The notes: generated from the letters alone by a model not told the origin. 64,000 nucleotides of DNA from Chitinophaga pinensis DSM 2588 (GCF_000024005.1 NC_013132.1:2536001-2600000), one strand, 5' to 3'; shown: positions 18,634-28,101, numbered from the stretch's first letter. A program made the numbers and translations.

Positions 18634-19053
18634 AAATATTTGGCGCAGCCGTGAACTAACAAGGAAATTTAAACCTGTGTCTTAATCCCGGAAATGTGTT
18701 GGTTATGTAAAGTTAGTCAGGCCGGTAATTGATCCTGGCTCCGGGACCGGAAAAGCAACATTCAAACAAATTTTCGTGAAAATAGTAAACGTGTGGTATT
18801 TGCAGAAAATTGCCCCAACCAGGCATTAAAGTACAATTATTTCCGGCCCGGGAGCCTATTCTGGCCGTTTAACCAGCTAATTGTCAAGAGATACCCTGTT
18901 TTTGACAAGGGAAAGGGGAGTTTTGACCTTGAAAATGCCTTTGCCGGCTTTCATTTTGTCCACTTCACACAGAATGTATTTATGTCTATGGAGATATCTC
19001 CGCAGTTTTGTACTGTAGGAGGCATAGAAATACATTTCATTTACCTTATAACA
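18634..19053. other. Divergent intergenic region, kinase / aldehyde dehydrogenase
   Basis: About 420 bases between two divergent genes. It holds a good promoter candidate for the aldehyde dehydrogenase (19007-19038). The ALDH frame happens to be open through 18793-19053, but the residues read there are unlike the family and the promoter lies inside it, so I treat it as non-coding. Nothing else was recognised. Confidence 0.6.
19007..19038 (+). promoter_or_regulatory. Putative promoter of the aldehyde dehydrogenase gene
   Basis: TTTG at 19007-19010 and TACATTTC at 19031-19038 are separated by 20 bases and match the Bacteroidota -33 TTG and -7 TAnnTTTG boxes (7/8 for the latter). The start codon at 19054 lies 16 bases after the -7 box, giving a short leader. 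Confidence 0.5.
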
Positions 19054-20475
19054 ATGAACATGAAACACATAAAGAGCGTCTATATAAATGGCAGATTCGC
19101 TACACCCCATGGCAATGAAGTAGCGAGTATTGTAAGTCCGCTGGACGGTGAAGTGATTGCTCAACTGACGTATGCAGACGAAACGGATACAGAAAAGGCA
19201 ATACAGGCGGCAAGTACAGCTTTGGTAAATTATGCACAAAGCAGCCTTGCTGAAAGAGCTGAATACCTGCAACGTATCCATGATGAAATCCTCAAAAGAA
19301 TTGATGACCTGATTGATATCACCATCCTGGAATACGGCGCACCAAAGGAGAGAGCGAAATGGTCCAATATGATCGCGGCTACGACTTTCCTTCACCAGAT
19401 CGCTGTAATGAAGGATTATCCGTTCAAAAAGACCGTACATGAATCTACCGTTGTAATGGAGCCTATTGGTGTTTCGGCCTTGTTTACTCCGTGGAATTCT
19501 ACGGCGGGATCCATTGCCGTGAAGGTGGCAGCAGCACTGGCAGCTGGTTGTACGATCGTTCTTAAACCAAGCGAGTTCAGTCCCTGGCAGTCTCAGATCA
19601 TTATGGAATGTATTGATATGGCAGGCTTGCCACCAGGCGTTGTGAATATGGTCAATGGAAGGGGAGATGTGATCAGCCGGGCTATTATAGCAAGTCCGGA
19701 GGTGACTAAGATATCCTTTACCGGTTCTACCGTAGTGGGAAAAATTCTTGGGAAGGGGGCTATCGACACCATGAAAAGACTGACGCTCGAACTGGGAGGT
19801 AAGTCGGCGAATATTATCCTGGAAGATGCAGATCTTGATACCGCGATACCTATGGCACTACAGGCAGGGTTTATGAATAACGGACAGGCATGTATCGCGG
19901 GATCAAGGTTACTGGTGCCGGTATCCAGACTGGAGGAGATAAAAAAGAGGCTTGCTGATGGAGCTACACAGTTTAGGGTGGGAGATCCCTATCAAGATGC
20001 AACCAGGATAGGGCCGCTGGCTAGTCAGAAGCAGTATGACCGTATCCAGCAATTTATTACCACAGGGCTTGTGGAAGGAGCGGAGTTATTATACGGCGGA
20101 CCAGGACATCCGGAAGGCTTTGACAAAGGCTTTTATGTGAAACCGACGATTTTTGCAGGTGTAAAAAACGATATGAAGATCGCCAGGGAAGAGATTTTTG
20201 GTCCGGTGCTATCGGTGATTGCTTACCAGGATGAAGCGGAAGCTATTGCTATTGCTAATGATTCTGATTACGGGCTAATGGCGTATGTCAGCTCCGCTGA
20301 TCAGGAGAAGGCGGCACGGATTGCCGGACAGTTAAAAGCAGGCAGGGTGTTGATCAATACGTTGAAGCATGATCCATTGGCACCGTTTGGAGGGTATAAG
20401 CATTCCGGTATGGGACGTGAGAACGGTCAGTTGGGTATGGAGGCATTTTTAGAGCCGAAGACCCTGATCATTTGA
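19054..20475 (+). CDS. NAD(P)-dependent aldehyde dehydrogenase
   Basis: A 473-residue cytosolic enzyme oxidising an aldehyde to its acid. Start chosen at ATG 19054 (MNMKHIKSVYINGRF), which gives the normal family length. Active-site residues are visible: the general base Glu246 in LTLELGGKSAN, the nucleophile Cys280 in NNGQACIAGS, the cofactor-site Asn in FTPWNSTAG, the Rossmann motif FTGSTVVGK, and the EEIFGPVLSV segment. The C-terminal PFGGYKHSGMGRENG is typical of broad-specificity ALDHs. The exact substrate cannot be told from sequence alone. It is a single-gene unit closed by a hairpin terminator. Confidence 0.95.
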   Translation: MNMKHIKSVYINGRFATPHGNEVASIVSPLDGEVIAQLTYADETDTEKAIQAASTALVNYAQSSLAERAEYLQRIHDEILKRIDDLIDITILEYGAPKERAKWSNMIAATTFLHQIAVMKDYPFKKTVHESTVVMEPIGVSALFTPWNSTAGSIAVKVAAALAAGCTIVLKPSEFSPWQSQIIMECIDMAGLPPGVVNMVNGRGDVISRAIIASPEVTKISFTGSTVVGKILGKGAIDTMKRLTLELGGKSANIILEDADLDTAIPMALQAGFMNNGQACIAGSRLLVPVSRLEEIKKRLADGATQFRVGDPYQDATRIGPLASQKQYDRIQQFITTGLVEGAELLYGGPGHPEGFDKGFYVKPTIFAGVKNDMKIAREEIFGPVLSVIAYQDEAEAIAIANDSDYGLMAYVSSADQEKAARIAGQLKAGRVLINTLKHDPLAPFGGYKHSGMGRENGQLGMEAFLEPKTLII

Positions 20476-20503
20476 TGAGATATACTTGTTGCCATTAAAA
20501 GAT

Positions 20504-20534
20504 AAAGGCCATAGATCATTGATTTATGGCCTTT
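20504..20534 (+). terminator. Hairpin terminator after aldehyde dehydrogenase
   Basis: AAAGGCCATA (20504-20513) pairs perfectly with TATGGCCTTT (20525-20534). It lies 28 bases after the ALDH stop. Confidence 0.7.
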
Positions 20535-20630
20535 GGTATTATCAGCGGGGATAAATGAGTATTTGCTGAGAGGTGTTGGGAAATTTGTGTATACTAGCAG
20601 AAATATATCCCATTTTTGTTAGATAAACCT

Positions 20631-21182
20631 ATGAAGAAATTTTTTGTTTTTGTGCTAACTGTGTGCGCCTGTATGTTATTGGCAGCCATGTATGGAGTGA
20701 TCAATGATCATGTAACTTACACGATCTCTCCGGAATACTATACCCGGTTTAAATTTGAGCAATTCGGACTTGAAACGGTATGGTTTGGAGGAATAAGACA
20801 GACGGTTACTGTCGTCGGTATAATGGCCACCTGGTGGGTAGGACTTCTCATTGGTCTGGTGCTTGGTCTTACAGGTCTTATTTTTAAAGATCATCAGTCT
20901 ATGCGACGGGCTATTCAAAAGGCTATATTTTACACGTTTATATCCACTATTGCCTTCGCTATTGCCGGGTATTTATATGGTCGCTTTGTATTGGCCGGAA
21001 CGGGTGTAGACTGGTGGTTGCCGGAGGGATTGTTGGACGAGTCAGCATTCATTAGCGTTGGCTCTGTGCACAACTTCGCTTATATGGGAGGCTTCTTTGG
21101 ACTGGTAGCAGGGGTGTATTTTCTTATACGACTGAACATAAAACAACGTAGAATAACAGCAAGAGAAAATGTTGCACCCTGA
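20631..21182 (+). CDS. Conserved hypothetical membrane protein with four predicted helices
   Basis: A 183-residue protein from the ATG at 20631. The in-frame TTG at 20616 adds five residues and is less likely. Membrane helices are seen at about 3-24 (FFVFVLTVCACMLLAAMYGV), 61-86 (ATWWVGLLIGLVLGLTGLIF), 98-120 (AIFYTFISTIAFAIAGYLYG) and 148-172 (AYMGGFFGLVAGVYFLIRL). A soluble loop, VTYTISPEYYTRFKFEQFGL, follows helix 1. That loop pattern recurs in uncharacterised Bacteroidota and proteobacterial membrane proteins as I recall them, but no function is known to me. It is a single gene between two terminators. Confidence 0.8.
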   Translation: MKKFFVFVLTVCACMLLAAMYGVINDHVTYTISPEYYTRFKFEQFGLETVWFGGIRQTVTVVGIMATWWVGLLIGLVLGLTGLIFKDHQSMRRAIQKAIFYTFISTIAFAIAGYLYGRFVLAGTGVDWWLPEGLLDESAFISVGSVHNFAYMGGFFGLVAGVYFLIRLNIKQRRITARENVAP

Positions 21183-21199
21183 TCGATGTGGGTAACAAA

Positions 21200-21240
21200 T
21201 TTTAAAAGGCTATTGATCACTGGTCAATAGCCTTTTAAAA
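21200..21240. terminator. Bidirectional terminator between convergent genes
   Basis: TTTTAAAAGGCTATTGA (21200-21216) is a perfect 17-base inverted repeat of TCAATAGCCTTTTAAAA (21224-21240). The A and T runs at both edges make it function for both the upstream plus-strand gene and the minus-strand HopJ gene. Confidence 0.85.
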
Positions 21241-21257
21241 TTAAATGCGCTTTAGCA

Positions 21258-21599
21258 CTATTTCGCCTGTAATGCCTGTCCTTCAAAAGCAATACCGGAC
21301 CATCCATGTGCCATGAACTGTCTGATATTCTGGTGATCGGTAGCATCGGGCGTATTTAACACTGCCTGATAATGTTCTGCAAATAAGAAGAGGGTATCTT
21401 CTTTGCTCAGGTTATTTAGTTGTGCAAAAGAAAAGACTTTCGCGCTACCCTGGTTTTGCGTTGCTTCGTTATATGTTTCACCGTTTTTAAAGGCGGTTGG
21501 CTGATGCTGGTAATATGTTTCAATGAATTCGATTACCTCTTTGAAGGAAACTAAATTGCTTTTTAATTGCTGAAGTAAGCTTGCGAATTGTTCTTTCAT
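21258..21599 (-). CDS. HopJ-family protein
   Basis: A 113-residue soluble protein resembling the HopJ type III effector family, named from a Pseudomonas effector but widespread in bacteria without type III secretion. The family signature is seen in VIEFIETYYQHQPTAFKNGE, KVFSFAQLNNLSKEDTLFLF and the C-terminal HQNIRQFMAHGWSGIAFEG. The length is normal. Here it is probably a housekeeping cytosolic protein of unknown function, since no secretion system is present nearby. It lies 79 bases downstream of purL on the same strand, but a terminator separates them. Confidence 0.85.
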   Translation of the reverse strand: MKEQFASLLQQLKSNLVSFKEVIEFIETYYQHQPTAFKNGETYNEATQNQGSAKVFSFAQLNNLSKEDTLFLFAEHYQAVLNTPDATDHQNIRQFMAHGWSGIAFEGQALQAK

Positions 21600-21632
21600 C
21601 CGAATGTCCGATGTTTAGTATTAGTGTGAAGA

Positions 21633-21662
21633 AAACGCCCACTCAATGCTGAGCGGGCGTTT
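21633..21662 (-). terminator. Terminator after purL
   Basis: AAACGCCCACTCA (21633-21645) pairs with TGAGCGGGCGTTT (21650-21662) with one mismatch. Read on the minus strand it ends in TTTTC. It lies 16 bases after the purL stop. Confidence 0.8.
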
Positions 21663-21677
21663 CTTTTAGTATGTTTT

Positions 21678-24600
21678 TTATTTCTTATTCTCTTCGCACC
21701 ATTTCTTCGCGTTCACAAAAGCTTCTAACCATGGCGTCACTTCATCCTGACGACCTTTTGGATAGTTCGCCCAGTTCCATTGGAAGATAGAACGCTCGAT
21801 GTGTGGCATTGTTACCAGGTGACGGCCGGTATTGTCGCACATCATTGCGGTATTGAAGTCAGATCCGTTAGGATTGTGCGGATATGCATCATATGCATAT
21901 TTAGCGGTGATCTTATACTGATCTTCGGTATTTGGTAATTTGAATTTACCTTCTCCGTGAGAGATCCATACACCTAATGTAGCACCAGCTAAGGTTTTCA
22001 TCATGATGGAATCGTTCTCCTGTATTTTTACAGATACGAAGTTGGATTCGTGTTTGCCGGAAGTGTTATGAAGCATCTTACCGTGTACAGCGTGATCCGG
22101 ATTGATCAGTTCCAGTTCCATAAACAGCTGACAGCCGTTACAGATACCTACGGACATTGTATCAGGACGAGCAAAGAAGTTATCCAGTGCTTTTTTAGCT
22201 TTCTCATTGTACATGAATGCGCCGGCCCAGCCTTTAGCGGAACCTAATACATCGGAGTTGGAGAAACCACCTACAGCGCCAATGAACTGAATATCTTCCA
22301 GTGTTTCACGACCAGAGATCAGGTCAGTCATATGTACATCTTTTACATCAAATCCTGCCAGGCGCATTGCATTGGCCATTTCACGCTCAGAGTTGGAACC
22401 TTTTTCGCGGATAATAGCTGCCTTAGGGCGAGGTTTAGATGCGTCGATCGCAGGTTTTTTACCATCAAACTGTGCCGGGAAGGCGTAGGTTAATGGCTGT
22501 AATTTATAGTTGTTGAAACGCTCCTGTGCCATGCCGTTTCTGGACTGTTTCTGATCCAGCAGGAAGGAGGTTTTGAACCATGTATCACGGGTGTCAGCGA
22601 TATTGAATGTGAAGGTATCAGCGTTGTTTTTGACACTTACTTCCTTCGCTTCTTTAACGGTACCGATTTTTACCGCATCGATACCTGCATTTTTCAATGC
22701 CTGTTCAAATGCTGCATCGTTGGTAGCCTGTAATACGACTGCTATGTTTTCGTTGAAGAGTGCTTTTACGGTGTCGGCTTCGTTTAATCCGCTTAAGTCG
22801 TAATCGGCAGCCAGGTTAACGTCAGCAAAGCATAATTCCAGCAGGGTAGTGATCAAACCACCGGAGCCGATATCGTGACCAGCCGCTATCTGATCGTTGT
22901 TGATCAGGTCCTGGATGGTGTTGAATGCTTTTGCAAAGTAGTCTGCATCCTGAATAGTCGGAACATCCGGACCGATCTTGTTATTGATCTGTGCGAAGGA
23001 AGAACCACCTAATTTGAATGCATCTTTTGATAAGTTGATATAGTAAACGGAACCTGCATTTTTCTGCAGTACAGGTTCTACTACTTTATTGATGTTTGTA
23101 CAGTTGCCTGCGGCGGAGATGATTACTGTACCTGGAGCAATAACATCGCCATTCGGATATTTCTGCTTCATGGACAAGGAGTCCTTACCGGTTGGAATGT
23201 TGATGCCCAGTGCGATAGCAAAATCGGAGCAGGCTTTTACCGCTTCATAAAGACGTGCATCTTCTCCTTCATTGTTACACGCCCACATCCAGTTGGCAGA
23301 AAGGGAAATACCTTTCAGGCCATTTTTGACAGGAGCAAAAACGATATTGGATAAAGCTTCTGCGATGGCGTTACGGGAACCTGCAGCCGGATCAACCAGT
23401 GCAGTCAGCGGAGAGTGACCAACTGTGGTAGCAATACCTTCTGTTGATTTGTAATCCAGCGCCATTACACCAACGTTGTTCAGCGGCAGTTGTAATGGTC
23501 CGGCACACTGTTGTTTCGCAACACGGCCACCTACACAACGGTCTACTTTGTTGGTCAGCCAGTCTTTAGCGGCAACAGCTTCCAGTTGCAATACCTGGTT
23601 CAGGTAAGCGGGTATATTTTTCACATCATAAGAAAGAGCAGCATAGTTACGCTGTATTTTGCGGTCTTTCATGATGGTTTTCGGAGAAGAACCGAAGAAA
23701 TCTTCCAGGGCAAAATCCATTGGTTTTACGCCTGTGTGTGCAGAGGCGAAGGTAAAACGGTGGTCACCGGTTACATCACCGACGGTGTACATGGGGGTAC
23801 GTTCGCGGTCAGCGATCTTCTGCAGGTTTTCTATATCTTTTTCGCCGATCACCAGCCCCATTCTTTCCTGGGACTCGTTACCAATGATTTCTTTTGCGGA
23901 GAGGGTAGGATCGCCAACTGGTAATTTATCCAGATCGATCAGACCACCTGTTTCTTCTACCAGTTCAGACAGACAGTTAAGGTGTCCGCCTGCACCGTGG
24001 TCGTGAATGGAAACGATGGTATTGTTATCAGATTCTACCAGACCACGGATGGTGTTGGCAGCACGTTTCTGCATTTCAGGATTGGAACGCTGAATGGCAT
24101 TCAGTTCGATACCGGAACCGAATGCACCGGTGTCAGCAGAGGAAACTGCTGCGCCACCCATACCGATTCTATAGTTTTCACCACCGAGGATAACGATTTT
24201 ATCGCCTTCTTTTGGTGTGTGTTTTTTCGCCTGATTCAGTTTACCATAACCGATACCACCGGCCTGCATAATCACTTTATCATAACCCAGTTTGCGTCCT
24301 TCTTCTTCGTGTTCGAAGGTCAGTACGGAACCGGTGATCAGTGGCTGACCGAATTTATTACCGAAATCAGAAGCACCATTGGATGCTTTGATCAGGATAT
24401 CTACTGGTGTCTGATATAACCATTTACGCTCCTGCATCCCTTTTTCCCATGGTCTGTCTTCCAGCAGGCGGGAGTAAGCGGTCATATAAATAGCGGTACC
24501 TGCCAGTGGCAAAGAGCCCTGGCCACCTGCCAGACGGTCGCGGATCTCACCACCGGAACCAGTAGCGGCGCCGGCAAATGGTTCAACTGTCGTCGGGAAG

Positions 24601-25349
24601 TTGTGTGTTTCTGCTTTCAGTGATAAAACGGAGTCAAATTCTTTCTCTTCATAGTAGTCAGGTTTATCGGCTGACTTAGGAGCGAACTGTGTTACTTTCG
24701 GGCCTTTTATAAAAGCCACGTTATCTTTATAAGCAGAAACGATATCATTAGGATTCGTTTCGGAAGTCTTCTTAATCAGTTTGAAGAGGGAAGTCGGCAT
24801 TTCTTCACCGTCAATCACGAAAGTTCCGTTGAAGATCTTGTGACGGCAGTGTTCTGAGTTCGCCTGGGAAAACGCAAATACTTCTGAGTCTGTCAGCTTA
24901 CGGCCGATCTTCACAGACAGCTTATTCAGGTATTCTACTTCTTCCGGATTCAGTGACAGACCTTCCTGTTTGTTATAAACATCGATGTTGTCGATCTCCA
25001 GAATAGGTTCCGGCTGAATATTAATCGTGTAAAGTTCCTGTGTTAAAGCCTGGTACTTTTGTGAAATCATCGGATCGAACTCGTTGAAGTCGGCAGGAAC
25101 CGGTTCGAATTCCTCGATACGGATGATGCCGGTGATCCCCATGTTCTGGGTAATCTCCACTGCATTCGTACTCCACGGGGTGATCATCGCAGCGCGAGGG
25201 CCCACATAGGTACGGTTCACAGTAAGTTCGTCTAATTTTTTGGCGTTGCCGAAGAGCCAGTTAAGCTTCTGAATGTCTTCTTGAGAAAGGTCGTTTTCTG
25301 TTTGAACACAATAGACAAAGTCTGTTTGGTTCACAAAGAAATGAATCAT
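21678..25349 (-). CDS. purL: Phosphoribosylformylglycinamidine synthase (large, single-chain type)
   Basis: A 1,223-residue cytosolic enzyme of purine synthesis. It converts FGAR, ATP and glutamine to FGAM. The single-chain architecture is complete: N-terminal PurS-like domain (about 1-140), two AIR-synthase-type halves (FSQANSEHCRHKIFNG, the ETHNFPTTVEPFAGAATGSG loop, and SIHDHGAGGHLNCLSE), and a C-terminal class I glutamine amidotransferase domain with its nucleophile Cys in VGICNGCQLF and the His/Glu region WISHGEGKF. Length matches the gammaproteobacterial/Bacteroidota form. It is transcribed alone with its own promoter box and terminator. No purine riboswitch was recognised upstream. Confidence 0.98.
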   Translation of the reverse strand: MIHFFVNQTDFVYCVQTENDLSQEDIQKLNWLFGNAKKLDELTVNRTYVGPRAAMITPWSTNAVEITQNMGITGIIRIEEFEPVPADFNEFDPMISQKYQALTQELYTINIQPEPILEIDNIDVYNKQEGLSLNPEEVEYLNKLSVKIGRKLTDSEVFAFSQANSEHCRHKIFNGTFVIDGEEMPTSLFKLIKKTSETNPNDIVSAYKDNVAFIKGPKVTQFAPKSADKPDYYEEKEFDSVLSLKAETHNFPTTVEPFAGAATGSGGEIRDRLAGGQGSLPLAGTAIYMTAYSRLLEDRPWEKGMQERKWLYQTPVDILIKASNGASDFGNKFGQPLITGSVLTFEHEEEGRKLGYDKVIMQAGGIGYGKLNQAKKHTPKEGDKIVILGGENYRIGMGGAAVSSADTGAFGSGIELNAIQRSNPEMQKRAANTIRGLVESDNNTIVSIHDHGAGGHLNCLSELVEETGGLIDLDKLPVGDPTLSAKEIIGNESQERMGLVIGEKDIENLQKIADRERTPMYTVGDVTGDHRFTFASAHTGVKPMDFALEDFFGSSPKTIMKDRKIQRNYAALSYDVKNIPAYLNQVLQLEAVAAKDWLTNKVDRCVGGRVAKQQCAGPLQLPLNNVGVMALDYKSTEGIATTVGHSPLTALVDPAAGSRNAIAEALSNIVFAPVKNGLKGISLSANWMWACNNEGEDARLYEAVKACSDFAIALGINIPTGKDSLSMKQKYPNGDVIAPGTVIISAAGNCTNINKVVEPVLQKNAGSVYYINLSKDAFKLGGSSFAQINNKIGPDVPTIQDADYFAKAFNTIQDLINNDQIAAGHDIGSGGLITTLLELCFADVNLAADYDLSGLNEADTVKALFNENIAVVLQATNDAAFEQALKNAGIDAVKIGTVKEAKEVSVKNNADTFTFNIADTRDTWFKTSFLLDQKQSRNGMAQERFNNYKLQPLTYAFPAQFDGKKPAIDASKPRPKAAIIREKGSNSEREMANAMRLAGFDVKDVHMTDLISGRETLEDIQFIGAVGGFSNSDVLGSAKGWAGAFMYNEKAKKALDNFFARPDTMSVGICNGCQLFMELELINPDHAVHGKMLHNTSGKHESNFVSVKIQENDSIMMKTLAGATLGVWISHGEGKFKLPNTEDQYKITAKYAYDAYPHNPNGSDFNTAMMCDNTGRHLVTMPHIERSIFQWNWANYPKGRQDEVTPWLEAFVNAKKWCEENKK

Positions 25350-25793
25350 TATAGTGCGTTATGAAGTCTATGAAACGAAACCGCAAAATTAGGAAATTCT
25401 AATCATTTGAGAGCCGTTTATGTAATCATAGATAGAATATATCAGGGTTTGCCGGCCAAATAGACAATAAAAATCGAATATCTTTCTTTTAGGTTTGTTG
25501 AAGATATTGATTTGTTGTTTAAGCCAGTTCATGACGAAAAATGACTCATGATCTAATAATTAATTGATAATCAGTGTTATTTTCGTCCGAATGTTTCTAC
25601 AATAGCCCAATAGTCAAGTATCAGGGCTACAGATGCACCAGTATTGTAATTTGTGGCATAGTCGGCTTAAACATGCTTGATATAAAAAATTATTGTATTA
25701 ATACGATGTTTTTCAGTCGTTTATTAAGTGTTTTGTGTTGAATTAGTCCGTTGCGTTAAGCTATAAGGCGAAGTTTAATCAGAAAAGTTAAAT
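25350..25793. other. A+T-rich intergenic region between purL and the ATPase-nuclease gene
   Basis: About 440 bases holding the purL promoter box at 25384-25391. The remainder has stops in all frames, and I see no gene, strong hairpin or repeat. Its base composition resembles the neighbouring ATPase gene more than purL. Confidence 0.5.
25384..25391 (-). promoter_or_regulatory. Putative -7 box of purL
   Basis: Read on the minus strand this is TAATTTTG, an exact match to TAnnTTTG and followed by C. It would place the transcription start near 25377, about 28 bases before the purL ATG. No clear TTG -33 box is seen at the right distance. Confidence 0.4.
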
Positions 25794-27722
25794 TCATAAC
25801 TTCAGGGCTATTTGTGTAGCCTGAGCCTTAAAGAGATCGATTCCAGGAATATCGTCATAACGTTCATTGAGCTTATCTCGTAAGCCAAACAACCGTTTTT
25901 CAGCGGTATCTATTAACTGGGAAAATGTAGAAAGACGAATTTTTCCCATTTCCACATCATTTGCATTTTTTACAGTGGTAATCGGCTGGAGATTTTTAGC
26001 GAACGATTGTCCAATTACAAAAGCTTCTATATAAGGAGCACCTATTAATCTTCCACAATTCATAAAGTCTTCAACATATCCCTGAGCCTGGTTTCTTTCA
26101 TCACGGGTTAAATTGAAACCACCTCTCTTTAGTTCAATGATTAAAATCTTGTTTACAGTAGCTAAACCTGAATCGCTATCAAAAGCCTCTATACCTGTTA
26201 CAGATGCAGTTGAGTCCTTCAATAAAACAATATCCGGTCTTTTTTTATTATTCAGGAATACTGTCGGATCGATTTTCTTCTTAAATACCTGTTCAACAGC
26301 TGTTTGTAATTGTCTATTAGAAGAATACTCAGGAGATTCAAACTCAGGACCGAAAAGCCAACGAGCGCCAGAAACCAGCGGATGTAAAACATGTAATTCA
26401 TCAACATCGGGATCTGATGATAACTTCCGAATTGCTTCAATTAATGAAATACGATTATCTATTTCATTCAATACGATAAGCGCATCTTTAATTGACCACT
26501 TTTGTAAAAGTTCATTTAATCCTATGAAATCGTCCTCTGAAAGACTGGCAAGTCTTATCAATAGTTCTTTGCCCGAGCGGGTTTTCTCTAAATTAATAAT
26601 TGCCTGAACGGCGATTGATATTGTTTCCGGACGAGCGGTTGGATGAGCTGAAGTGATAGTCTCTATTGCTTCGATAACCTCATATTTGCCTAAAGGCGTT
26701 AATTGTGCGATATCTTCAGAAAAATTGGCTTTTACCTGTTGTTTTGCTTCCTCAACATATTCATCGGCAACAGTTGTAAGCATTTTGTTAACATACTCCA
26801 TTACTACTGCATATATCTTATCCATATATGAGTTATTCTTAAATCCGGTCCAATCCTCAGTTATATAATCAGCGAGATCGTTTGTCTCTACAACTACCGT
26901 ATATCTTTTAGCGAATTTGGTCCTTCCATCTATAACAATTTCTCCTCCCAGGGACCACGAAGGTTCTCCCACTAATTTATTGCTTTGCCAAAAGGCAATA
27001 CCTTGATAGATAGTAGATCTTGCGCTCTGTGTTGAATCCAGAAAATGGGCTTTTAAAGTAGTCTTTTCATCTATTTTCAGAATAGAAGTGTCTAATAATC
27101 CCGTATGTTGATTCAGTTGGACCGATTGCCTATTGATCGAAACCAGAAATTTTGGATCATGTAGAAATCGGGCTGAAATTATTTGTAGAATTCTTTCCGA
27201 TTTTGGCAAATTTTTATTTACAAGAACTTTCAACGTTGTTCCGTGTAAGTTGGATTGTTCTACTTTTTTATCTTTAATAACAAATGGTTGCTCTTCGCTT
27301 TCAGTCGTAACAGTGAATGTCGATTTATTACCACCAGCATTAGTGATAACTGTATATTCATTATTAAAGCAAAGCAATCCATGCCTACCAACACCATTTC
27401 GACCATAGGCAAGTCTATTACCATCTACCCCAGGAGGAAATATGACGTTTTTCCCCTGGTGTTTTAATCTGTTATAGCCCAGTTTCATCCAGCGATGTTC
27501 AAAGTCTTCTGGTGTCAGCCCTGTTCCATTATCTGCTACAGTTAAATAATCTCCACTATGTTCCGGAATAAATATATCTACTTTGGTTGCTCCTGCATCC
27601 CATGCATTAGAAACTAATTCTGTTAAGGCAACTTCAGGTGAATGACCAAGCGGCCCAAGTGTTCTGATCAGGTAATCTTCTTCAAATAATGACCCTTTTA
27701 CGAATGAATTGTTATTGCTCAT
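25794..27722 (-). CDS. GHKL ATPase fused to a RecB-like PD-(D/E)XK nuclease; candidate defence protein
   Basis: A 642-residue soluble protein. The N-terminal GHKL (Hsp90/MutL/MORC-type) ATPase shows all three nucleotide-binding boxes: N-box E35LVSN39AWDAGA, G1 DNGTG at 64-68, and G2 GRNGVGRHG near 107-115. A middle S5-like and helical region follows (about 180-470). The C-terminus carries a PD-(D/E)XK nuclease core: Asp497 in RPDIVLL, E530-L-K532 in IIELKRGG, and Q545AQGY549, which fits the QxxxY motif of RecB/Cas4-type nucleases. Family knowledge: GHKL/MORC-like ATPases linked to restriction endonuclease domains occur in bacterial restriction-type systems. A role in restricting foreign DNA is therefore inferred. 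No methylase is adjacent. The gene stands alone and is A+T-rich relative to purL, compatible with horizontal transfer. Confidence 0.85.
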   Translation of the reverse strand: MSNNNSFVKGSLFEEDYLIRTLGPLGHSPEVALTELVSNAWDAGATKVDIFIPEHSGDYLTVADNGTGLTPEDFEHRWMKLGYNRLKHQGKNVIFPPGVDGNRLAYGRNGVGRHGLLCFNNEYTVITNAGGNKSTFTVTTESEEQPFVIKDKKVEQSNLHGTTLKVLVNKNLPKSERILQIISARFLHDPKFLVSINRQSVQLNQHTGLLDTSILKIDEKTTLKAHFLDSTQSARSTIYQGIAFWQSNKLVGEPSWSLGGEIVIDGRTKFAKRYTVVVETNDLADYITEDWTGFKNNSYMDKIYAVVMEYVNKMLTTVADEYVEEAKQQVKANFSEDIAQLTPLGKYEVIEAIETITSAHPTARPETISIAVQAIINLEKTRSGKELLIRLASLSEDDFIGLNELLQKWSIKDALIVLNEIDNRISLIEAIRKLSSDPDVDELHVLHPLVSGARWLFGPEFESPEYSSNRQLQTAVEQVFKKKIDPTVFLNNKKRPDIVLLKDSTASVTGIEAFDSDSGLATVNKILIIELKRGGFNLTRDERNQAQGYVEDFMNCGRLIGAPYIEAFVIGQSFAKNLQPITTVKNANDVEMGKIRLSTFSQLIDTAEKRLFGLRDKLNERYDDIPGIDLFKAQATQIALKL

Positions 27723-28101
27723 AGATTACTTTTTTGTGGAAAACAAAGCAGGATATAATTGTGCATCAGGATCCAAATATACAATGTAACCCTGAAAACT
27801 TATTCCATACGAGGCAAATATCCAGTTGATAATAAGGTAATATGGGAATTTCTGAAAAAGTGATTCTTAGACTAGAAAATTGTAATGGCATTAATCATAT
27901 TATCATTCATATTTCATTCTAATTGACAGATATCCATGCTTCCTTTCCCGAATAGGGAATAATACCAACTGAAAAATACTAGTATAGATGGACTATCAGG
28001 GATAATCCCCAGAATCTTCCTTTTGGCTTGAACAAGCTGCCATCTGGTTAGTTCTGTTTTTTGAGGGATGCGGACTTTTGTATCATCAAAAACACAGAGA
28101 T
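27723..28101. other. Divergent intergenic region, ATPase-nuclease / NmrA-like gene
   Basis: About 380 A+T-rich bases. A candidate -7 box for the ATPase gene lies at 27774-27781. No gene, strong hairpin or tandem repeat was found in the rest. No convincing -33/-7 pair was identified for the NmrA-like gene. Confidence 0.5.
27774..27781 (-). promoter_or_regulatory. Putative -7 box of the ATPase-nuclease gene
   Basis: The minus strand reads TATATTTG, an exact TAnnTTTG match, about 50 bases before the ATG. The -33 box is not evident. Confidence 0.35.

Noticed and set aside
18793..19053. 87-codon N-terminal extension of the aldehyde dehydrogenase
   Set aside because: The added residues do not resemble the family or a targeting signal, the enzyme has normal length from 19054, and a good promoter lies inside the extension.
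18877..19440. Minus-strand ORF of 187 codons opposite the aldehyde dehydrogenase start
   Set aside because: It overlaps the well-supported enzyme on the other strand and has no recognisable features.
21258..21599. Type III secretion effector locus
   Set aside because: The HopJ family is widespread in organisms without type III secretion, and no secretion or chaperone genes are nearby.
23511..24419. Plus-strand ORFs of 115-145 codons within purL
   Set aside because: They are shadows of purL, which is intact through its entire length on the minus strand.
25350..25793. Methylase or second subunit beside the ATPase-nuclease gene
   Set aside because: Both flanks of the gene were examined for reading frames and are non-coding, so no restriction-modification partner can be claimed.
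26113..26607. Plus-strand ORF of 164 codons
   Set aside because: It is antisense to the ATPase-nuclease gene, whose motifs are conserved in the sense frame.
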